64,000 nt of DNA from Treponema sp. (GTDB taxonomy: Bacteria; Spirochaetota; Spirochaetia; Treponematales; Treponemataceae), in contig JAFPUF010000009.1 of the NCBI GenBank assembly GCA_017395545.1, positions 62,001-126,000 of the forward strand, written 5' to 3'. This document shows, one piece after another, positions 59,696 to 64,000 of the stretch. Under the pieces are notes generated by a model. That model saw only the letters and a list, made by a program, of their open reading frames with translations. It made no database searches and had not been told where the DNA came from. Each line of letters starts with the position of its first letter. Positions within the stretch are counted from its first letter, which is position 1. The translations under genes and the position numbers were made by a program.

Positions 59696-60664
59696 GTGAA
59701 TTCTGAATATACGATTGTGCTTCAGGATACCGACATTCTTTCAAGGGTCTGCGGCACGAATGACAGCAACTTAAAACTCATCGAAAAGCACATCGGTGTG
59801 CCGGTCTTTACAAAAGGAAACGAAATTTCCATAACCGAGGATGACCCGCATATCCGCGAAATCTTCAAATTCATAATCGACAGAATTACCGACGAAATTT
59901 CTGAGACAGGTGATTCTTCTCCAGATTTAATACATTCAATTCTAAACACAGGGCTTTCAGACGGGGGCTTTGAGTCTGGCTTTAACGCAGGAAAATACGC
60001 AATCTCAATTCCCGGCTCCACAAGAAAAATCTATCCGAAAACAAAAAATCAGGCGGAACTGGTAAAGGCATTCCGTAAAAATGCGCTGGTCTTTGCGACA
60101 GGGCCTGCCGGAAGTGGAAAAACTTTTCTTGCGGTGGCGGAGGCACTTTCCCTTGTCCTCTCAAAAAAAGTCAATTCAATAGTTCTTACAAGGCCCGTCG
60201 TTGAGGCGGGGGAGAGCCTCGGGTTTCTTCCGGGTGCCCTTGAGGATAAAATCAATCCATATCTCAGGCCCCTTTACGATTCTATGAATGCCTGTTTGCC
60301 GCGTGAAATAGTGCATAAACTTACAGAAAATGGTATTATTGAAGTCGCTCCTCTCGCATATATGAGGGGACGCACTTTAAATAACTGTGCGGTCATTCTT
60401 GACGAGGCACAGAATACGACCGCTGAGCAGATGAAGATGTTCCTTACCCGAATGGGAGAGAATTCAAAAGTCTTTGTCACAGGCGACACAACTCAGGTTG
60501 ACCTTCCGAAAAGACAGGTCTCAGGGCTTAAAAATGCTGTCAGTATTCTGGGTGAAATCCCGGAAATCAGCATAGTCCGTCTGGGAGCAGAAGATGTTGT
60601 CCGCTCAACGCTGGTCAGAAAAATTGTTCAGGCTTATTCTGAACAAGAGGTAAAAAATGAATAA
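59696..60664 (+). CDS. PhoH-like ATPase
   Basis: 322 residues. Walker A GPAGSGKT at about residue 136, LTRPVVEAGESLGFLPG, Walker B VILDEAQNTT and TGDTTQVDLP are diagnostic of PhoH; an N-terminal KH-like region precedes (LKLIEKHIGVPVFTKGNEISI). GTG start. It overlaps the HD gene by eight bases. PhoH, the 7TM-HD protein and YbeY are a widely conserved set linked to ribosome and RNA metabolism; biochemical activity is ATP hydrolysis and possibly RNA unwinding. Confidence 0.9.
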   Translation: MNSEYTIVLQDTDILSRVCGTNDSNLKLIEKHIGVPVFTKGNEISITEDDPHIREIFKFIIDRITDEISETGDSSPDLIHSILNTGLSDGGFESGFNAGKYAISIPGSTRKIYPKTKNQAELVKAFRKNALVFATGPAGSGKTFLAVAEALSLVLSKKVNSIVLTRPVVEAGESLGFLPGALEDKINPYLRPLYDSMNACLPREIVHKLTENGIIEVAPLAYMRGRTLNNCAVILDEAQNTTAEQMKMFLTRMGENSKVFVTGDTTQVDLPKRQVSGLKNAVSILGEIPEISIVRLGAEDVVRSTLVRKIVQAYSEQEVKNE

Positions 60665-62390
60665 AAACGACAGAACCGAAGGAAACGCAGTCACATTATT
60701 CTTTTCTTCGATAGGAAATTTCATCTCAAGAAACTGGCACTTTATACTGGCCTTTTTTCTCACTTTTATTTGTGCGACAGCGATTGTCTGGTACGACGCA
60801 AATACTTCCGAAACAATGGCTTCTTTCGCACTCGAAGAATATGAGGTAGGTCAGGTTGCGGACAAAACGATTTATGCGAACAAGTCACTTCCCGAAGACG
60901 TAAAATATCCGGTCGCAATCGAAAAAGGCGAAAAAGTTATCCGTAAAGGCTTTCCTATCACCGAAGAAGAATATTTCAAGCTTCAGAAGATGTCTGATTC
61001 TCCTGTTTATGTCGATTACCGCGCATTCTGCGATAAAATCCTGTATCTTATTCTTGTTTCTGTTCTCTGGATTGTTCTTTTCAACCCCGTTCTTCTGCGC
61101 AAAAAAGTCGAAACAAAAGAAGTTATCCTGGAATGCGTGCTTTTTATACTTGTTTTCTTTGCCACTTCTTTCGGAATGAAAAACGCTATCTTCCAGAATC
61201 CGTTCACTCTTCCGGTGATGATTCCGTCAATTTTCTCGGCATTCCTTGTGGCCATTCTTTTCGGCCAGACTTCAGCGCTTTTCTTCTCGGCCCTGCTTGC
61301 CCTTGGAGTTCTGGGAGCGTCTTCTTTTCAGATTGTCCCTACGATGTTCACTCTTGCGGTTTGCATTTCTTCTTCACGAATCGTAATGAAAATCGAACGG
61401 CGCATTGATATGGTTTTTGCCTCCCTCATGCAGGCAGTTCTCAGTCTTGTTTTCATCACTTTTTTCAAGGTAATGTTCAATTCAGATTTTAATGATGCTG
61501 TCTTCCTGTTCCCGGCTCTTGCATTCAATGCATTCCTGTCAGGAATTCTTGTCCTGGGCTTTCTCACGCCTCTCGAATCAATTATGAATACGGCTTCAGT
61601 CTTCCGTCTTATGGATTTGAGCGATCAGAATACGCCTGTCCTTCGTAAGCTTCTTCTCACTGCAAGCGGAACTCACCAGCACTCAATGATGGTCGCTCAG
61701 CTTGCCGAAAATGCCTGTAAGGAAATCGGAGCGAACGCACTTCTTGCCCGTGTCGGTTCTTACTACCACGACATCGGAAAAATGGAACATCCGGAATATT
61801 TTACCGAGAACAACATCGACACGGCGAACAAACACACCGACCTGAACCCGTCACTTTCCGTTTCAGTTATTAAAAGTCATATCAAACTTGGAGTCGAAAA
61901 AGCTCACCAGCTCCGTCTCCCGAAACAAATCATCGACATTATCGCAGAGCATCACGGAAACAGCGTAATCACTTATTTTTTCAACAAGGCAAAAGAAAAG
62001 GACGAAAACGTAAATCCTGAAGATTTCTCGTATGCTGGAAATCCTCCGGCTTCGAAGGAAAGTGCGGTGGTCATGCTTGCCGATGTCTGTGAAGCTGCGT
62101 GCAAATCTCTCGAAAAACCGACGGCCACCCGCCTTGAAAAATTCATTCAGGAACTCATCAATAAAAAAATCGAAAGCGGACAGCTTGACAATTCAGCCCT
62201 CACTTTCGGCGAACTCACAAAAATCAGGGACACTTTCGTGCGTATTCTTGCGGCATACTACCACGGCAGAATTAAGTATCAGAACCAGAAAGACCCGGAT
62301 GATACCAGCGACTCAGAATCCGGCGAATCAAAAGATAAATCATTTTCAAGCGAAACAAGGGACAAATCTTTGTCGAACGAAACAAAATAG
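60657..62390 (+). CDS. 7TM-HD membrane phosphodiesterase (PgpH/YqfF-like)
   Basis: 577 residues: an N-terminal helix (HFILAFFLTFICATAIVWY), a short extracytoplasmic domain, about seven membrane helices (residues about 125-310) and a C-terminal HD domain with HQHSMMVAQ, GSYYHDIGKMEHPEYF and AEHHGNS. Members degrade cyclic di-AMP. The extracytoplasmic domain is shorter than in Firmicutes PgpH. Ends with a polar Ser/Asp/Lys-rich tail. It is 11 bases upstream of ybeY. Confidence 0.88.
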   Translation: MNKNDRTEGNAVTLFFSSIGNFISRNWHFILAFFLTFICATAIVWYDANTSETMASFALEEYEVGQVADKTIYANKSLPEDVKYPVAIEKGEKVIRKGFPITEEEYFKLQKMSDSPVYVDYRAFCDKILYLILVSVLWIVLFNPVLLRKKVETKEVILECVLFILVFFATSFGMKNAIFQNPFTLPVMIPSIFSAFLVAILFGQTSALFFSALLALGVLGASSFQIVPTMFTLAVCISSSRIVMKIERRIDMVFASLMQAVLSLVFITFFKVMFNSDFNDAVFLFPALAFNAFLSGILVLGFLTPLESIMNTASVFRLMDLSDQNTPVLRKLLLTASGTHQHSMMVAQLAENACKEIGANALLARVGSYYHDIGKMEHPEYFTENNIDTANKHTDLNPSLSVSVIKSHIKLGVEKAHQLRLPKQIIDIIAEHHGNSVITYFFNKAKEKDENVNPEDFSYAGNPPASKESAVVMLADVCEAACKSLEKPTATRLEKFIQELINKKIESGQLDNSALTFGELTKIRDTFVRILAAYYHGRIKYQNQKDPDDTSDSESGESKDKSFSSETRDKSLSNETK

Positions 62391-62401
62391 GAAAAAGCAA
62401 A

Positions 62402-62887
62402 ATGAACAGAATTTTAATTTCAGCACAGGAAGATTTTACATTGCCGGAATGGTTCTCGGACTCAAAAATCGAAGCCTATGTAAAATCGGTTCTTGAAAAA
62501 TTGAATTACGACGGCGAGGAGATTTCAATACTTTTCTGTAATGACGACTACATTCACGAGCTCAATAAGAATTACCGAGATATTGACAGTGCAACTGATA
62601 TTCTTTCATTCGAAAACGGTGAAAAATACACCGATGATGAAGGAGAGTGGCTTTCTGCCGGGGACATTGCACTTTCTCTTGAAACGCTTCCTAAAAATGC
62701 AGAGTATTTCGGAGTCAGCGAGAATGAGGAACTGAAACGCCTTTTGATTCACGGAATCCTGCACTTAAACGGTTACGATCACGGAGAAGAGCATATCGAA
62801 CCAGGAGTAGAGCCGGCAGACGAAATGCTTATTCTTCAGGAAAAAATCCTGAAAGAATTCAGTGATGTAAATTTACTGAGTAATTAA
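62402..62887 (+). CDS. ybeY: Endoribonuclease YbeY
   Basis: 161 residues; zinc-dependent RNase needed for 16S rRNA 3' maturation and ribosome quality control. The metal motif HGILHLNGYDH (HxxxHxxxxxH) near residue 120 and TDILSFENGE in the middle are complete. It is the third of the phoH-HD-ybeY set. The downstream space holds a dispersed repeat. Confidence 0.95.
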   Translation: MNRILISAQEDFTLPEWFSDSKIEAYVKSVLEKLNYDGEEISILFCNDDYIHELNKNYRDIDSATDILSFENGEKYTDDEGEWLSAGDIALSLETLPKNAEYFGVSENEELKRLLIHGILHLNGYDHGEEHIEPGVEPADEMLILQEKILKEFSDVNLLSN

Positions 62888-62894
62888 AAATAAA

Positions 62895-62993
62895 AACCAC
62901 AGATGTCACAGATGTATAGGATTATGAATCTGTTCAGGTGTTGAACGCAAGACGTTCTAAAAAAAATCTGTGTAATCTGTGTAATCTGTGGTT
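62895..62993. repeat. Dispersed CACAGAT repeat element, full copy
   Basis: AACCACAGAT (62895-62904) at one end and ATCTGTGGTT (62984-62993) at the other form perfect inverted ends; inside, further CACAGAT/ATCTGTGTA units and a small hairpin GAACG/CGTTC (62943-62957). Fills the gap between ybeY and corC. Confidence 0.8.
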
Positions 62994-63010
62994 AAAAAAA
63001 AGGAAATTTT

Positions 63011-63832
63011 ATGGGTTTATTTAAGTTTGGTAAGAAAAAAGACGAGGACTATCACTCCAGTAACGCCGCCAGGTCGGAAAAAGCTTCTGAACTGGATCGG
63101 GCACAAGAAGAAATTCTCATCGAAGAGAAAAAAGACATGATTAAGGGTATCGAGGATTTGAGCGAGACGACCGTAAAGGAAGTCATGATTCCCCGAATTG
63201 ATGTCGATTTCATTTCAATCGACACTCCCGAAGAAGAATTACTTGAAAAAATCGCTGCGAGCGGTCACTCACGCTTTCCTGTATACAGCGAATCAATCGA
63301 CAATGTTACGGGAATCCTCTATGTAAAGGATATTCTCAAAGCCTTCAGCAAAAAAGAGAAAGTCGATTTACAGAAAATCACCAAAAAAGCATATTTTATC
63401 CCGGAGTCAAAGAAAATTGACGGCCTTCTGCGGGAATTCAAGCGCCGGCATCAGCATATCGCAATCGCAATCGACGAGTACGGCGGAATCTCAGGCATCG
63501 TCTGTATGGAAGACATCATCGAGGAAATCGTAGGCGATATTCAGGATGAGTTCGACAACGAAAAGGAAGATATCGTCTCACTGGGCGAGAATGTCTGGCT
63601 CTGTGATGCCCGTGTTGACCTCGACGACTTGAATGAGACTTTGGAAACTCAGTTCCCGACCGAAAACTTTGACACTCTTGGTGGCTTCGTGCTGGACTTG
63701 TTCGGCAGAATCCCGGTCAAATACGAGAAGATTGAATACGAGAATTTTGACTTCATCGTTCAGGATATGGAAGGACACAGGGTCAATCTGATAAAAGTCG
63801 TTAAGAAAATAGAAGCCACCGAAGAGGAATGA
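63011..63832 (+). CDS. CBS-domain CorC/hemolysin-like protein
   Basis: 273 residues: N-terminal region (KEVMIPRIDVDFISID), two CBS domains (SGHSRFPVYSESIDNVTGILYVKDIL and KRRHQHIAIAIDEYGGISGIVCMEDIIEEIVG) and a C-terminal CorC_HlyC domain (LDDLNETLETQFPTENFDTLGGFVLDLFGRIP). No DUF21 membrane domain, so it is the soluble CorC type thought to bind adenine nucleotides and assist Mg/Co transport or efflux. AAGGAAAT precedes the ATG. Confidence 0.9.
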   Translation: MGLFKFGKKKDEDYHSSNAARSEKASELDRAQEEILIEEKKDMIKGIEDLSETTVKEVMIPRIDVDFISIDTPEEELLEKIAASGHSRFPVYSESIDNVTGILYVKDILKAFSKKEKVDLQKITKKAYFIPESKKIDGLLREFKRRHQHIAIAIDEYGGISGIVCMEDIIEEIVGDIQDEFDNEKEDIVSLGENVWLCDARVDLDDLNETLETQFPTENFDTLGGFVLDLFGRIPVKYEKIEYENFDFIVQDMEGHRVNLIKVVKKIEATEEE

Positions 63833-63851
63833 GAAATAAACACTTGTTTTA

Positions 63852-63881
63852 ATCTGTGACATCTGTGTAATCTGTGGTTTT
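63852..63881. repeat. Dispersed CACAGAT repeat, half copy
   Basis: Three ATCTGTG units ending in ATCTGTGGTTTT, like the right end of the element at 62895-62993. Lies between corC and the last gene. Confidence 0.7.
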
Positions 63882-63902
63882 AAAATAACCGATAATTGAT
63901 AT

Positions 63903-64000
63903 ATGAAGTCAGTTTCTAAATTATTTGCAGTTTGTATTTTTTCTCTGTCAGGGATTGTTTTTGCTCAGACGAAATCTGCCCTCAGTTTTTATGAAAGCGG
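63903..64000 (+). CDS. Secreted protein, N-terminal part (cut by window edge)
   Basis: Only about 32 residues are visible: MKSVSKLFAVCIFSLS, a continuing hydrophobic stretch GIVFA and then QTKSALSFYES, i.e. a signal peptide with likely cleavage before Gln. The mature start resembles TPR-type secreted proteins, but nothing can be assigned. A weak -10-like GATAAT lies six bases upstream of the ATG. Confidence 0.65.
   Translation, partial: MKSVSKLFAVCIFSLSGIVFAQTKSALSFYES

Noticed and set aside
62895-63881. CRISPR-like array from repeated ATCTGTG units
   Set aside because: Units are 9-10 bases, directly tandem, with inverted copies and no unique spacers or cas genes.

Overview
The window looks like chromosomal DNA of a host- or gut-associated spirochaete close to Treponema (an inference from gene content; no marker rRNA is present). 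Support comes from the order rpsB-tsf-frr-uppS without pyrH, archaeal-type V-ATPase subunits instead of F-type, many secreted TPR/HEAT/Ig-like proteins and lipoproteins with loose lipoboxes (IISC, LIAC), and the blocks mcsA-mcsB-phoH-HD-ybeY-corC. Genes lie on both strands in short operons. No gene-free stretch exceeds 300 bases.

Regions. 1-5.0 kb (minus): translation factors and cell envelope (uppS, frr, tsf, rpsB), Maf, a HEAT protein and a Pro/Glu-rich lipoprotein. 5.0-13.7 kb (mostly plus): coaD, rpmF-acpP, a GldF/GldG-like fusion with a DUF4340 protein, ttcA-like, a pseudouridine synthase (minus), an M23 peptidase, yicC and a cytidylate-kinase-like protein; then tRNA-Gly(TCC), lon and convergent rlmN. 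17.8-24.5 kb: two TPR-like genes (minus), secG, a PTS EIIA-like gene and five V-ATPase genes (G/H-like, C, I, K, F) without A, B, D or E. 24.5-32.3 kb: an ATP-grasp protein, ilvB, and an RND/MMPL transporter operon with a LolA-like protein and an outer-membrane barrel. 32.5-47.1 kb: an accessory region for metal handling and transport (znuA, CobW_C remnant, paired ABC half-transporters, a toxin-antitoxin pair, eno, a carboxyl-methyltransferase-like enzyme, DUF2798, TetR, DUF6110, a P1B-ATPase, an HMA2-like protein, flavodoxin, DUF3793). 47.3-57.0 kb: one giant Ig-like lipoprotein gene. 57.2-64 kb: a ZIP transporter, mcsAB, phoH, HD phosphodiesterase, ybeY, corC and the start of a secreted protein.

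Two signals stand out. First, the accessory region appears to share regulation. The MMPL operon, the ABC pair and the methyltransferase have near-identical promoter cassettes: a -35 TTGAC[AT], an ATAAC-N3-GTTAT palindrome in the -35/-10 spacer, then GTTAG-N6-CTAAC directly abutting the AGGAG ribosome binding site. The spacer palindrome also occurs, as two abutting copies, in front of the DUF6110/P-ATPase operon. The GTTAG-N6-CTAAC motif also lies upstream of eno and, twice, of DUF3793-flavodoxin. A TetR regulator sits among these targets, and a metal-dependent repressor is a candidate for the second motif.

Second, palindromic repeat elements are inserted in frame inside unrelated protein genes (ATP-grasp, both ABC half-transporters, MMPL). 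One pair shares about 82% DNA identity, the same reading phase and compensatory changes in a hairpin. This recalls the protein-coding palindromic elements of Rickettsia. A further recurring feature is a -10 box only 5-10 bases before the start codon of about nine genes, which suggests leaderless or nearly leaderless mRNAs.
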